This document shows, one piece after another, positions 39,778 through 51,400 of a stretch of DNA of 59,677 nucleotides (position 1 is the stretch's first letter; each line of letters opens with the position of its first letter). The notes below the pieces were generated by a model that ran no database searches, was not told the origin of the DNA, and saw nothing but the letters and a program-made list of their open reading frames with translations. Where the stretch lies: NCBI GenBank assembly GCA_024692165.1, contig JAILMY010000149.1, forward strand, positions 1-59,677, read 5' to 3'. Made by a program: the position numbers and the translations under genes. The DNA comes from Butyrivibrio sp. GTDB taxonomy: Bacteria > Bacillota > Clostridia > Lachnospirales > Lachnospiraceae.

Positions 39778-40470
39778 ATGAAAGGTATTGGGAAAAAGGC
39801 TGCAAGTATTATTCTGGCTGCAGCATTTAGTATAGCATCACTTACAGGATGCACATCTTCAGATAAGGCCGGTGCAGAGGAAGCGGCTACAGGATTCCTT
39901 GCAGTAGTGGCTTCTGATTCCACTGAGGATATCAATAAATATGCCACTATGGAAGTTGCAGGCGGAGATTTTGTTCAGCTCTTCGATGCAGAATCCATGA
40001 CAGACGCTTTCGTAGCGGGCTTTGATCAGTCTGAACTCACCGATGAGACAAGATCAGAAGTAGATGAATTCTGCAAACTCTTTGATGATATGATCAAGGA
40101 TTATTCCGTATCCAAGGTCGAGGTGGGCAAGGACGGCGTAGCGACAGTCATTGCCACCATAGGTACCAAATTCCCGGTGGACATCATCAACAGCGAATCC
40201 GCATCTGAGAAGATTAAAGAGGCCACAGACGCTTATAACAAGAATAACGAGGAAGAGATTGCAGCCCTTTATGAACAGGGAGAGGATGTTGCAGAAGCGA
40301 AGATCTACGACGACATGATCCGCATCATCCTTGAAATCTATGAGGATGAGATTGCGAACTCTTCTGAAGAAAATTATGCAATTGCACTTACTCTTGAAAA
40401 GAACACTGAAACGGACACCTGGTATGTAACAGACGTACAAGACTACGACAGCTCCACAGCTGAGAATTGA
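39778..40470 (+). CDS. Predicted secreted lipoprotein
   Basis: MKGIGKKAASIILAAAFSIASLTGC signal peptide with lipobox LTGC; ATG 39778. Confidence 0.75.
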   Translation: MKGIGKKAASIILAAAFSIASLTGCTSSDKAGAEEAATGFLAVVASDSTEDINKYATMEVAGGDFVQLFDAESMTDAFVAGFDQSELTDETRSEVDEFCKLFDDMIKDYSVSKVEVGKDGVATVIATIGTKFPVDIINSESASEKIKEATDAYNKNNEEEIAALYEQGEDVAEAKIYDDMIRIILEIYEDEIANSSEENYAIALTLEKNTETDTWYVTDVQDYDSSTAEN

Positions 40471-40486
40471 TAATAGGCAAAAATAG

Positions 40487-40520
40487 GGCGCCGGCTATCT
40501 TATAGCACGGCGCCATTTTT
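40487..40520. terminator. Intrinsic terminator between convergent genes
   Basis: ggcgccg / cggcgcc stem then attttt. Confidence 0.8.
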
Positions 40521-40530
40521 GCTGAATTTT

Positions 40531-42000
40531 TTACTTTTTGTCGGTCTGCATATCTTTAAGTTTATTTGCTTCCTGGAAGATATTTAACAGGATTTCCTTG
40601 AAGCTTTCGAATTTATCCACGGCTGTGTCGGAAGCATTAAGCCCTTCGTTGGAGAGGGAGGCAACTTCCTGGCTGGTAGCGGAAAGATTTGAAATACTGT
40701 CGTTGATCTCTGTTGTTGATGCTGCGATGGATTTCATTCCTTCACCGATCTCGCTGAAACGGGAGAGCATCGCTGATACATTTTCATTGATGGCGTTAAA
40801 GTTCTCACCTACGGATTCGATCATTTCATTTTGCTCTGATACAGAAGCAACAGTGTCATCTATGCTGGCCATGGCCTTCTGAACATCTTCATTGAGCTCG
40901 TTGATAATATTTGTGATCTCAGTGGAAGCAGTATTGGTTTCTGCTGCCAGCTCTCGTACATCGTTGGCAACAACTGCAAAGCCCTTACCGGCTTCTCCGG
41001 CTCTGGCAGCCTCAATACTTGCGTTAAGAGCAAGGAGGTTTGTCTGCTTTGCAATGGACATGATGGAACTTACGATCTTAGTAACTTCTTCAACTTTATT
41101 TATTACCGCCTGGGTTGCCTCAACGGTAACCTGGCTGGTTCTTGAAACATCCTGTGACTTTTCCTTCAGTTCTCCGATGACCTTTACACCTTCACGGACA
41201 GCTTCCTGAGTACTTTCTGAAGCTTGGGTCATATCTTTTCTGTGTTGCTCGGTAGTAGCTGTCTCTTCCTGAATCTGCTGAACCCTTTGAGCCTGAGATG
41301 TGATTGCCTGAGCCGTTGATTCCATGCTGCTGGCAATATCCTGCATACCTGAATGCTGAGAATCCATGATTTCCTGTAAATCATGCATATCCTGCTGAGA
41401 GTCATTGAACAGATCGGTGATCTTGTTGGCAATTTCAGCCATTTGATTTCCTGCGTTCATTGTCTCTTCGGCATTTTTGGAAATGGTATCGTTGTTCTCC
41501 TGATTGAATTTTGTAAGAAGAGTAACCGTTGCAAGAGTAGCAACAAAAGCCAGTGCAAGGGTAATAAAAGCAGGAACATGTGCCATATCAAGTGAACCTG
41601 TTGAGAAGTAGGTTTTGAGACAGGTAATTATAAACGATATGCTTATGGCAGATATTCCACCTTTACATAACTTTACATTAAGGTAAATGATACTGCAGAC
41701 GAGAATGGGAAGTCCAAATGCGAAGTAGACAATATCATTTTCTGCAAGAAGGAGAACAAAATAGTATATTGTAGCACCACCCATTACCAGGATAGATCCT
41801 AGCTTTTGGGTGCTGTACTTAAATTTTCCACATGCTCCCATTCCCAGGCCGATTAAAATGGAAATCGCGATAAGAACTCGTGGCAGTGATATACCGTCCT
41901 TGAGGAGGTTATTAAAATTAAGTAAGGCTCCACAAATATAAATTACTATGCATACATTAAAACTGTTACTGTTGGCTCTACGGTATTGGTCAGCATTCAT
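40531..42000 (-). CDS. Methyl-accepting chemotaxis protein with multi-TM N-terminus and no extracellular sensor
   Basis: About six TM helices, then [36 protein letters not shown]. Confidence 0.9.
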   Translation of the reverse strand: MNADQYRRANSNSFNVCIVIYICGALLNFNNLLKDGISLPRVLIAISILIGLGMGACGKFKYSTQKLGSILVMGGATIYYFVLLLAENDIVYFAFGLPILVCSIIYLNVKLCKGGISAISISFIITCLKTYFSTGSLDMAHVPAFITLALAFVATLATVTLLTKFNQENNDTISKNAEETMNAGNQMAEIANKITDLFNDSQQDMHDLQEIMDSQHSGMQDIASSMESTAQAITSQAQRVQQIQEETATTEQHRKDMTQASESTQEAVREGVKVIGELKEKSQDVSRTSQVTVEATQAVINKVEEVTKIVSSIMSIAKQTNLLALNASIEAARAGEAGKGFAVVANDVRELAAETNTASTEITNIINELNEDVQKAMASIDDTVASVSEQNEMIESVGENFNAINENVSAMLSRFSEIGEGMKSIAASTTEINDSISNLSATSQEVASLSNEGLNASDTAVDKFESFKEILLNIFQEANKLKDMQTDKK

Positions 42001-42438
42001 ATTTTTGTATCCTTTCTGAAATAATTAACGTATTAACATAATGATTTTAACATAAAAGAGTTTCGCTAAATAGGGCTTGGGCTGGGCAATAGATAAAAAA
42101 ATAATAAAGGAAATAAGAATTTTTTGATCTTCAAATGGGCTGGAATCTGGCTTTTGGGGAGAAAAGCAGTTGAAAATATGATTAAATATACACTGATTAA
42201 TGCGGTGATTCAAAATACATCTTTTGACTAATTCAGACACTTGAGCTAAAAATCCAGTTTAATAACCTCAAAAAGCATAAATATGTATATATATACATTG
42301 TACACAATGATTAAATTTTGTTTATATTTACACTTTATATAGAATAATTCTGATGTTCTATAGTAAAATGTTGGTAGGTACAACCACAACATTTATGCAG
42401 TAATTTGCATAAAGGATTATAGAAGGAGTGCTTTTGAT

Positions 42439-44505
42439 ATGAAAAAATTTAGTCTTAGAGCCAAAATGTTGATGTGCATTCTTCCTGTTATGGCTATAGC
42501 GATGATTCTTTTAACATATATCGCTGCAAGTTCCAGCCGTACAGCCATCAGAAATGCAACAACAACAGAGATGCAGCAGACATTGCAGGCTAATGTTAAC
42601 AGTGTGGATGGAAATCTGGAAATCATCAGAAATACCTGTGTTAACATTGCGGCTATGGTATCTACTTCCTACAGATTTGTTCAGATGGATGGCTACAAGG
42701 AAACTCTTACGAAGATCATAAACGAGAATGATTCAATTCTCGGTGCCGGTCTTTGGTTTGAGCCAAACACTGTTAATCCTGATGAAAAATATATTGGCCC
42801 TTATTGGTATAAAGACGGCGGTTCGGTTGTGGAGACCTGGGACTATAGTAATGCTGAATACGACTATTTCACTCAGGAATACTATACAAATGCCAAGGCT
42901 CTTTCAGAAGGACAGGCTGTGATAACAAATCCATATTATGACCCTACATCAGGACTTATCATGTCCAGTTGCTCAGCTCCCATATATGAGGGATCCACAT
43001 TTGTCGGCTGCGTGACTGTTGATATGGAGCTTTCCAATATTACAGACATGGTATCCGACATAAAGGTGGGGAGGACCGGAAAAGCATTATTGACAGCAGA
43101 AAATGGTCAATACATCTACACGGATGATGAGCAAAAGGTCCAGAACGAGACTTATATTCAAGACGAATCAAATGCTTCCCTTGTAAATACTGCAAAGATT
43201 ATGCTTTCTTCTGCAGATGGCATTGGAATGGGTGGTTATGTCGATGATTCAGGAAAAGGCATAGTTCTCACTTATACAACAATTCCTGAAGTAAACTGGA
43301 AGATGGCAATTCAGATGAATGAAGAGGAGATGGACGAGGAGGTAACTAATCTTCTTAAAACTCTTATCCTTGTTTGTGTTGTGGCTCTTTTGATTGGCGC
43401 CGTAATTATCCTGGTATTCGTAATGAGCATCTGCAAGAGTATCAATAACGTTAAGCAATTCGCTTCTGTTCTTGCCAGTGGCGACTTTACAATTGATAAG
43501 CTCAGAAATAACAGAGGCGATGAGCTTGGACAGATGAGCGATTCCCTCAATGAAATGTTTGAGAATAATAAGGATGTTATCTCCAAGATTTCTAACGGGT
43601 CAGTCGAAGTCAGCGAGACATCCAACGGCCTGGCAAACATGGCAAACGAGCTGTCGCAGCAGTTCACATCGATCCAGGGAAATATCTCCGGTGTCAATGA
43701 TGCTATGATGTCATCCGGAGCTGCAACAGAGCAGGTTAATGCTTCCGTTGAGGAAGTAAATGCATCTGTTCATCAGCTGGCTGCTGAGACAGAAAAGACA
43801 AGCTCCGAGGCTACAGATATCAAGTCCAGAGCAAGAGAGATTGAAAAAGAAAGTAAGTCTGCTTACGATTATGCTATCAATATTGCAGAGCAGAGAGAAG
43901 CTGATCTGGTAGAGGCCAATGAGAAGGCTAAGGTTGTTGATCAGATTGGAACTCTGGCTGATACAATTGCTGAGATTGCAGATCAGATCAACCTGCTTTC
44001 ACTTAATGCTTCAATTGAGGCTGCAAGAGCAGGAGATGCAGGTAAGGGATTTGCGGTAGTTGCTTCCGAGATCAACAAGCTGGCCAGCAGCACATCTGAG
44101 GCGGTTGAGCAGATCAGAGAAACTATCGATGGTGTACAGGAAGCATTCGGGACCCTTTCAAGTTCTTCAGGAGAACTGCTTACATTCATCAAAGATACAG
44201 TTACACCTGACTATGACAAGTTCGTAACTGTTGCAAAACAGTATGGAAATGATGCAGGATCCTTTGGTGATTCATCCGAGAATATCGCTCAGATGGTTGA
44301 GAACATCAGAGCATCCATGGAAGAGGTTAGTAAGGCGATTCAGAATATTGCCGAGTCCACTCAGGATACAGCAGATCTTTCCAGCCAGGTTAATGATTCC
44401 GTTATGGCTGCTGCAGATGTGGTATCCAACGTTAATGAGATGACGAATAAGCAGGAATCCGTAGCAGGAACTTTGAAGGATATTGTTGGAAGATTCAAAC
44501 TGTAG
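42439..44505 (+). CDS. Methyl-accepting chemotaxis protein with dCache-like sensor
   Basis: TM-Cache-TM-HAMP; [36 protein letters not shown]. Confidence 0.93.
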   Translation: MKKFSLRAKMLMCILPVMAIAMILLTYIAASSSRTAIRNATTTEMQQTLQANVNSVDGNLEIIRNTCVNIAAMVSTSYRFVQMDGYKETLTKIINENDSILGAGLWFEPNTVNPDEKYIGPYWYKDGGSVVETWDYSNAEYDYFTQEYYTNAKALSEGQAVITNPYYDPTSGLIMSSCSAPIYEGSTFVGCVTVDMELSNITDMVSDIKVGRTGKALLTAENGQYIYTDDEQKVQNETYIQDESNASLVNTAKIMLSSADGIGMGGYVDDSGKGIVLTYTTIPEVNWKMAIQMNEEEMDEEVTNLLKTLILVCVVALLIGAVIILVFVMSICKSINNVKQFASVLASGDFTIDKLRNNRGDELGQMSDSLNEMFENNKDVISKISNGSVEVSETSNGLANMANELSQQFTSIQGNISGVNDAMMSSGAATEQVNASVEEVNASVHQLAAETEKTSSEATDIKSRAREIEKESKSAYDYAINIAEQREADLVEANEKAKVVDQIGTLADTIAEIADQINLLSLNASIEAARAGDAGKGFAVVASEINKLASSTSEAVEQIRETIDGVQEAFGTLSSSSGELLTFIKDTVTPDYDKFVTVAKQYGNDAGSFGDSSENIAQMVENIRASMEEVSKAIQNIAESTQDTADLSSQVNDSVMAAADVVSNVNEMTNKQESVAGTLKDIVGRFKL

Positions 44506-44525
44506 ATAAATATTCAGAAATAATG

Positions 44526-44560
44526 GGCGTCGGACCTAAAAATCCGGCGCTTTTTCTTTT
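44526..44560 (+). terminator. Intrinsic terminator
   Basis: gcgtcgga / tccggcgc then tttttctttt. Confidence 0.75.
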
Positions 44561-44678
44561 GACAAGTATGAAATTGTGTTATTATAAATATAGTATTTAT
44601 CAGTACATTTTTATTATTGTTCTGAATACGATTCTAAAATTTCTTTAAATCTAGTTGAGTTTATAAGGGGGATAAAAT

Positions 44679-45821
44679 ATGGCTCATAATGAGATGCTCG
44701 CTATGATCCTGGCCGGTGGACGAGGAAGCAGGCTTAGAGATCTTACTAATAAGGTTGCTAAGCCGGCGGTTTATTATGGTGGCAAGTATCGTATCATTGA
44801 TTTTCCACTCAGTAATTGTGCGAATAGCGGAATTGACACAGTAGGTGTTCTGACACAGTACGAATCAGTACTTTTGAACAGTTACGTTGCTCAGGACGGA
44901 CGCTGGGGGCTTGACTCCAAGGACAGCGGTGTGTATGTTCTTACACCCCGTGAGAAGGCTGATGAGGGGCTTGATGTATACAGGGGAACGGCTGATGCTA
45001 TTTCACAGAATATAGATTTCATCGATAATTACAATCCTGAATATATTCTGGTTCTTTCAGGTGATCATATCTATAAGATGAATTATGCAAAAATGCTTTC
45101 ATTTCACAAGAAGATGGGAGCTGATGCAACCATTGCTGTAAGACCTGTTCCCATGAAGGAAGCCAGCCGCTTCGGTATCATGAATACTGATGCAGACGGC
45201 AGGATCATTGAATTTGAGGAAAAACCCAAGAAGCCAAAGAGCAATCTTGCTTCTATGGGTATCTATATCTTTAGCTGGAAGCTCATGAGAAAGATGCTGG
45301 TTGAGGATATGAACAATCCGGAATCAGATCATGACTTTGGAAAAGACATTATTCCAAGGATGCTCTCCGACAAGAAGAAACTCTTTGCTTATGAATTCAA
45401 GGGCTATTGGAAGGATGTAGGAACAATCGATTCTCTCTGGGAAGCCAACATGGATCTTCTTGAGACGAAGAATGAGCTTAATCTTAATGATTCTTCATGG
45501 CTGATTTACACAGAGGATGTTTCCACACTTCCTCAGTACATCGGCAAGAATGCCAAGATCAAGAAGGCGTACATAACACAGGGCGTCAGAGTAGAAGGCA
45601 GTGTTACGAATTCAGTTCTTTTCACAGGAGCTGTTGTGGCACCGGGAGCCAGAGTTGTTGATTCGGTACTGATGCCGGGAGTTGTGGTAGAAGATGGAGC
45701 AACTGTGACAAGAGCCCTTGTGGCAGAAAATGTTCATATCGGCAAAAAAGCCAAGGTTGGCAGCAAGACCAGTGAAGAGATCACTCTTGTGGCAAATGAT
45801 GTGAAGGGAGGTACAAAATAA
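44679..45821 (+). CDS. glgC: Glucose-1-phosphate adenylyltransferase catalytic subunit
   Basis: [71 protein letters not shown]. Confidence 0.96.
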   Translation: MAHNEMLAMILAGGRGSRLRDLTNKVAKPAVYYGGKYRIIDFPLSNCANSGIDTVGVLTQYESVLLNSYVAQDGRWGLDSKDSGVYVLTPREKADEGLDVYRGTADAISQNIDFIDNYNPEYILVLSGDHIYKMNYAKMLSFHKKMGADATIAVRPVPMKEASRFGIMNTDADGRIIEFEEKPKKPKSNLASMGIYIFSWKLMRKMLVEDMNNPESDHDFGKDIIPRMLSDKKKLFAYEFKGYWKDVGTIDSLWEANMDLLETKNELNLNDSSWLIYTEDVSTLPQYIGKNAKIKKAYITQGVRVEGSVTNSVLFTGAVVAPGARVVDSVLMPGVVVEDGATVTRALVAENVHIGKKAKVGSKTSEEITLVANDVKGGTK

Positions 45822-46942
45822 TGTCAGCATTCAGAGCTTTCGGAATAGTATCTTCCGCAGATAACAGTATTCACGTTGAGGGGCTTCATGACTACAGACC
45901 AATCGGTGCTTTTTCGTTCCTTGGAAGATTCCGGGTAATTGACTTCCCAATCTCTAACATGAGCAATTCCGGAATGGACAGAATCCAGGTTTATTTGCGT
46001 ACAAGACCAAGATCAATCGCAGAGCATATCGGATCAGGAAGACATTACAACATCAACTCCAAACGTGGTAAGATCCAGATGCTTTTCTCAGAGGATAATA
46101 ACCAGCACAATATCTACAACAATGATATTGCTGCTTACATGGAGAACATTGATATCATCGAGAGAATGCATCAGGAGTATGTGATAATCGCACCAAGCTA
46201 CATGGTTTACAAGCAGGATTATTGCCAGCTTCTTGAGACACATATCCAGTCCGGAGCAGAGGTTACACTTCTCTATCACAGAGTAGAGAATGCCAGGGAC
46301 TATTATCAGAACTGCCGACTGGTTACCGTAAACAGACAAAAGGGTATCACATCCTTAGAGAGAAACCTTGGAACAGCCAAGGAGAAGAATATCTTCATGG
46401 ATACCTATTGCATGAAGAAGGAAGTATTCATAGGACTTATAAGAGCAGCGCATGAGCTGTCATCCGTATATACTCTTGCAGACATAATCGGTATCAGGTG
46501 CAAGGATATGGATATCAGAGGCTATCAGCACAAGGGATATTTTGCATCTCTTCTTAGCCTTTCAGATTACTACAGAGCTTCTCTTGATCTTCTTGATTAC
46601 AATATGGCAAGTGGACTGTTTAGTAACAGCTGGCCTATTTACACAAGAACCACCGACTCTTGTCCTACCAAGTATTTTGAGACAGCCAAGGTTGAGAATT
46701 CCTTTATCTCAAACGGATGTCTGGTGGAAGGTACTGTTGAGGATTCCATCGTAGGCCGTGGTGTTACCATCAAGAAGGGTGTTACCATTAAGAACTCCAT
46801 CATTATGGCTCACAGCGTCATCGAAGAGGGAGTGCATATTGAGAATGCTATCGTGGATAAATGGGCACATATTATTCATGCCAAGGAAATCCGCGGAACA
46901 ATAGAGCAGCCTCAGTACATAAAGAGAAGAGATACCTTGTGA
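45821..46942 (+). CDS. glgD: Glucose-1-phosphate adenylyltransferase regulatory subunit
   Basis: Divergent GlgC paralog (RPIGAFSFLGRFRVIDFPISNMSNSGM), translationally coupled to glgC. Confidence 0.94.
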   Translation: MSAFRAFGIVSSADNSIHVEGLHDYRPIGAFSFLGRFRVIDFPISNMSNSGMDRIQVYLRTRPRSIAEHIGSGRHYNINSKRGKIQMLFSEDNNQHNIYNNDIAAYMENIDIIERMHQEYVIIAPSYMVYKQDYCQLLETHIQSGAEVTLLYHRVENARDYYQNCRLVTVNRQKGITSLERNLGTAKEKNIFMDTYCMKKEVFIGLIRAAHELSSVYTLADIIGIRCKDMDIRGYQHKGYFASLLSLSDYYRASLDLLDYNMASGLFSNSWPIYTRTTDSCPTKYFETAKVENSFISNGCLVEGTVEDSIVGRGVTIKKGVTIKNSIIMAHSVIEEGVHIENAIVDKWAHIIHAKEIRGTIEQPQYIKRRDTL

Positions 46943-46963
46943 TAATTTAACATGTATGATTTG

Positions 46964-47003
46964 ACAAAGACCATGGGAGATGCGCCCGTGGTCTTTGTTT
47001 TAT
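46964..47003 (+). terminator. Intrinsic terminator after glgD
   Basis: acaaagaccatggg / cccgtggtctttgt then tttattg. Confidence 0.85.
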
Positions 47004-47116
47004 TGTCTGCAAGTTGACGCAATTTAATAAAAATATAATACTTTTTGAATTGGGTTTTTGTTACAATATACTTAAGTGGGAGTATGTCTTTTTACCTGTT
47101 GAAAGGAGACATTTTT

Positions 47117-48343
47117 ATGTTAGCAACCTTAATTCCTTTATTCGACGATAATATGCTTGTGTGCGCATATTCGGTTTTTGCGCGTAAAGAGAACCACTTT
47201 CTAAACCCAAGTCTGGAAGGTGGCGCAAGATTTGACGGTGCAGGCACAGTTCACGAGCTTGAAGTTGTCAGCAATATGGGTGTTGCTACGCTTTCAGGAG
47301 GCAAGGAAGTTTTTGTTCCCGTTAACCAGTTCTCTGTTTTTGCGGAAATCTCTCTGCAGTGCACTGTTCCTTCCAACAAGGTTGTCCTTCTTATGGACAA
47401 TACTATTGTCCCAAACGCACAGTATGTTAAAAGGATAAAAGAACTGAAGGAACAGGGTTACAAGCTGGCTATCAGAAAGCTCCCCATTTCAGAATTTGAA
47501 AACTACAGAGAAATACTTGCTAAATGCGATTATATCCTTCTTAACCATGAAAAAATCGATATCAGCAAGGCTAAGGTATATTTCAATAAGGTCTATCCAA
47601 ATATTAAGCTCTGCGCCGTAAATGTGGATACTCTGGAGGAGTACGAAAATCTTAAGGCAGATGGCGGATACGATCTATACGAGGGAACCTTCTTCAGAAT
47701 GCCTGTGAAGCAATCCCAAACCGAAGTTAATCCTCTTAAGGTAAACTATATTGAACTTTTAAATGTTGTTAATGCTCCGGATTTTGATCTTCAGAAAGCA
47801 GCAGATGTAATCGGAAAGGACCCGGCTCTTGTCATTTCTCTTTTGGAAATGGTAAACAGAATGGCTCTGAATTCTGAGATTACATCCATTCGTCATGCAG
47901 CAGCAATGCTGGGACAAAAAGAACTTAAGCGATGGATCAATACCGCTGTAACAAAGGAACTTTGCGCAGATAAGCCAAGTGAGATAACAAGGCTTGCTAT
48001 TATCAGAGCAAAATTTGCTGAGAATCTGGCGGAATGCTTCGATTTGGCGATGATGGATCAGGAGCTTTTCATCATGGGTCTTTTCTCTGCTCTTGATATC
48101 ATGCTTGAGAAAACTATGGAAGAAGCACTTAATATGGTGAAGGTATCAAAGAATATCAGAGATGCACTGCTGGAAAATAAGGGAGATTTTGCAAAGGTCC
48201 TGAACTTCATGAAACGTTATGATGATGCTGATTGGACTGAAGTCTCCAGGATCATGGTTCTGGAAAATATAGATATGGATAAGGTGTATGATTCTTACCT
48301 TAATGCTCTCAAGTGGTATCGAGATCTTATTCCTCAGAAGTAA
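47117..48343 (+). CDS. YuxH-like degenerate EAL-HDOD protein
   Basis: EAL-fold region without E-A-L catalytic motif, then HDOD (IELLNVVNAPDFDLQKAADVIGKDPALVISLLEMVN, SIRHAAAMLGQKELKRWI). ATG 47117 after aaaggagac. Confidence 0.85.
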   Translation: MLATLIPLFDDNMLVCAYSVFARKENHFLNPSLEGGARFDGAGTVHELEVVSNMGVATLSGGKEVFVPVNQFSVFAEISLQCTVPSNKVVLLMDNTIVPNAQYVKRIKELKEQGYKLAIRKLPISEFENYREILAKCDYILLNHEKIDISKAKVYFNKVYPNIKLCAVNVDTLEEYENLKADGGYDLYEGTFFRMPVKQSQTEVNPLKVNYIELLNVVNAPDFDLQKAADVIGKDPALVISLLEMVNRMALNSEITSIRHAAAMLGQKELKRWINTAVTKELCADKPSEITRLAIIRAKFAENLAECFDLAMMDQELFIMGLFSALDIMLEKTMEEALNMVKVSKNIRDALLENKGDFAKVLNFMKRYDDADWTEVSRIMVLENIDMDKVYDSYLNALKWYRDLIPQK

Positions 48344-48400
48344 TGCTTTGCCTGCTGTAATATTCAGACCTGCAGGTAGTGGCGCCTGAGAGGTAGACAT

Positions 48401-51400
48401 ATGCTTGGTATAGACGGCGTAGGCAGTATCACCTTTAATTTTGCTGCCATATTAATTAGCATCACTTGTATATTTTATTCCTTGATAATGAATAACAGAT
48501 ATCGTCTTCGTGGACGTTTATTTGTTGCGCTTTGTTCAATAGTCGCTCTTGATGCTCTTGCAGGAATATTGGTTGAGCTGATAGGAGCGGCTTCTTTTTC
48601 ATACAACATCAAGTTCTGCTTAGCCAATGCAATACAGCTTCTGTATTTTTTGACGCATTTTGCAATTGCTCCGATGTTTGCCCTCTATATCATCCTTACC
48701 TGCAACGTGCAATACAGATTCCCCAAGTGGGCCAGGTGTGCCGTAAGTATTCCGTTTGTAATAATGGAGATGATGGTTTTTATAAGCCCCATCATAAACT
48801 TTGTTTTTTACATTGATGAGAACCTGATATTTCATAGAAGAGGCGGCGTTTATTTTGCCTACATAATCAGCGCATTTTATATTATTTTTGCAATGGTGGT
48901 TCTTTTCCTTTACTGGAATTATCTGACAAGAGTAAGAAGAATCGCCATAATCTATTTCTTTATTCTTGTATCTATCGGAACACTGCTTCAGATGTTTGTG
49001 GTTGAGATCAGAAGTGAGCTCATGTCAGAAGCTATAGGCTTTATGGGCCTTATGATGATGTTGGAAAATGATGATGACAGAATAGACGTATCCACCAGGG
49101 CCTATAACCGAAATGCGTTCATGCTGGATACAAGCACCTATTTCAAATACAAAAGAAGCTTCTACACCATATGTATCAGGATACAGAATGCGGACATTTA
49201 CAGAAAAATAGCAGGCTACGAGGAATATGAGAAATTCCAGGCAACAGTTGTGGATTTCCTCTCAAGGCTTGATAAGAACAACGATGTATACAGACTGGCG
49301 GTGGATACATATATCGTGATATGTCCGGAAGTAAGCGATGAAACGGCTAATTTTTACGCGTATCAGATACGAGAGAGGTTCCTTGGAGAATGGAAGCACA
49401 AGGATAACTATATTATCCTGAAGTCCCTGATCCTTTTGGCAAACTCTCCGCGGCAGTTTGCCAGCACAGATTACCTGCTGCTTCTTTGTGACAGCAAAAT
49501 AGATATTGAGAGTGACAGAGTACTTACAGGCAGTGACCTTGACTTCCTTCTTCGAAGATCCGATGTGGAGATGGCCCTTAAAAGAGGCTTCATGGATGGT
49601 AACTTCAGGGTCTACTTTGAACCTATTTATTTGAGAATTGACAGGTCCATATGTGCTGCACAGGCAGTGCCAATGCTTATGGATCCTGATCTGGGGGTTA
49701 TTAAAGCCGATGAATTTATTCCGGTGGCAGACCAGGCAGGACTTATTGATCATGTGGGATTTTATGTCATTGAACAGGTACTGTCCTTTCTTGGAGGCGG
49801 TATTGTCAATGAAATGGGCGTTGAGGCTATCAGTATAAATCTTTCGTCAGTCCAGATGATCAAATCCGATTTTGTGGAGAGAATATTAAAGCTTCTTAAG
49901 GAAAACAACGTTCAGCCGGGAAGGTTTGTCATGGAGATTCCTGAGACCATGGCAACGTCTGATCAGAGCGTGCTTATTCCTGTTATGCAGAGATTACAGA
50001 AGGCAGGAATCAGGTTTTATCTGGATCAGTTCGGCACCGGATTTTTTAACATGCAGTCAAAAGCAGCCTCTTTGTTTGAAGGCGTAAAGATAGATGCTTC
50101 CCTGCTGCTTAATGCGGTTGACTTTCCTCAGACCCGTATCATTTTGGAAAACAGACTTAGAATGATCGGCCAGATGGGTAAGTCAATAGATATTGTAAAA
50201 GTAGACACCCAGGAGGCTTTGGAAAGCCTTTCGAATATAAAGTTTGATTTTTTCCATGGAGAATTTTTCTCGGAACCAATCAGTAAAAATGAGCTTCTTG
50301 CTATCCTCAGGGCAACTGAAATGGCAAGAGTGGAGGAGAGAAGGGCAAGGGCAGCTAACGAGGCAAAGAGCAATTTCCTTGCAAATATGTCCCATGAGAT
50401 TCGAACTCCTATAAATGCCGTCCTTGGTATGAATGAGGTGATCCTCAGGGAGTCCAAGGATGAAAGAATCCTTGAATATGCCCAGAACATTGAGGCTGCC
50501 GGAAGAACTCTTTTATCTCTTATAAATGATATTCTGGATTTCTCAAAGATAGAAGCCGGAAGCATGGAGATTCACGAGGCGGATTACGAGCTTAGCTCGG
50601 TTCTCAATGATATTTATAACATGATTAGTATAAAAGCGCAGCAGAAAGATCTTGCGCTTGTTCTTGATGTGGACAGCACACTTCCGGATAAGCTGTACGG
50701 CGATGAGATGCGCCTTAGACAGGTGGTTGTAAATGTTCTGAATAATGCCATTAAGTATACCCAGGAGGGTAGTGTCACCCTTAAGGTTACGGGAGACAGA
50801 AATTATGACAACAGCCTGAATTTAAAGATCGATGTAACTGATACCGGAATGGGTATTAAGGATGATGACCTGGACAATCTCTTTGAGAAGTTCAAGAGAC
50901 TTGATGTAGATAAAAACAGAGAGGTGGAAGGAAGTGGTCTGGGACTGGCCATTACAAGTTCTCTGCTTGAGCTTATGGGAGGATCTATTTCTGTAAAGAG
51001 TAAATACGGAGAGGGATCCACCTTTACCATCGTGCTTCCTCAGGGTGTAAGGGACGAAGCACAGATCGGAAACTTCAAAGAGAGGATTGTCAGAAATATA
51101 AAGGAGAGAAAGGCCTATAAGGAGAAGTTTAAAGCTCCTGAGGCAGAGATCCTTGTGGTTGATGATACTCCGATGAATCATGTGGTTATCCAGGAGCTTC
51201 TTAAGACCACAAAGATCAGAATTGACAGCGCTAAAAGCGGAATGGAATGCCTTGAAAAACAGCATCAAAAGAAATACGACATTATTTTCCTGGACTATCG
51301 TATGCCGGGAATGGACGGATCAGAAACCTTCGATGCAATCAAGGCAGACAGTGAATCACCTAATTTAAATACTCCGATCATTGTTCTTACCGCCAATGCA

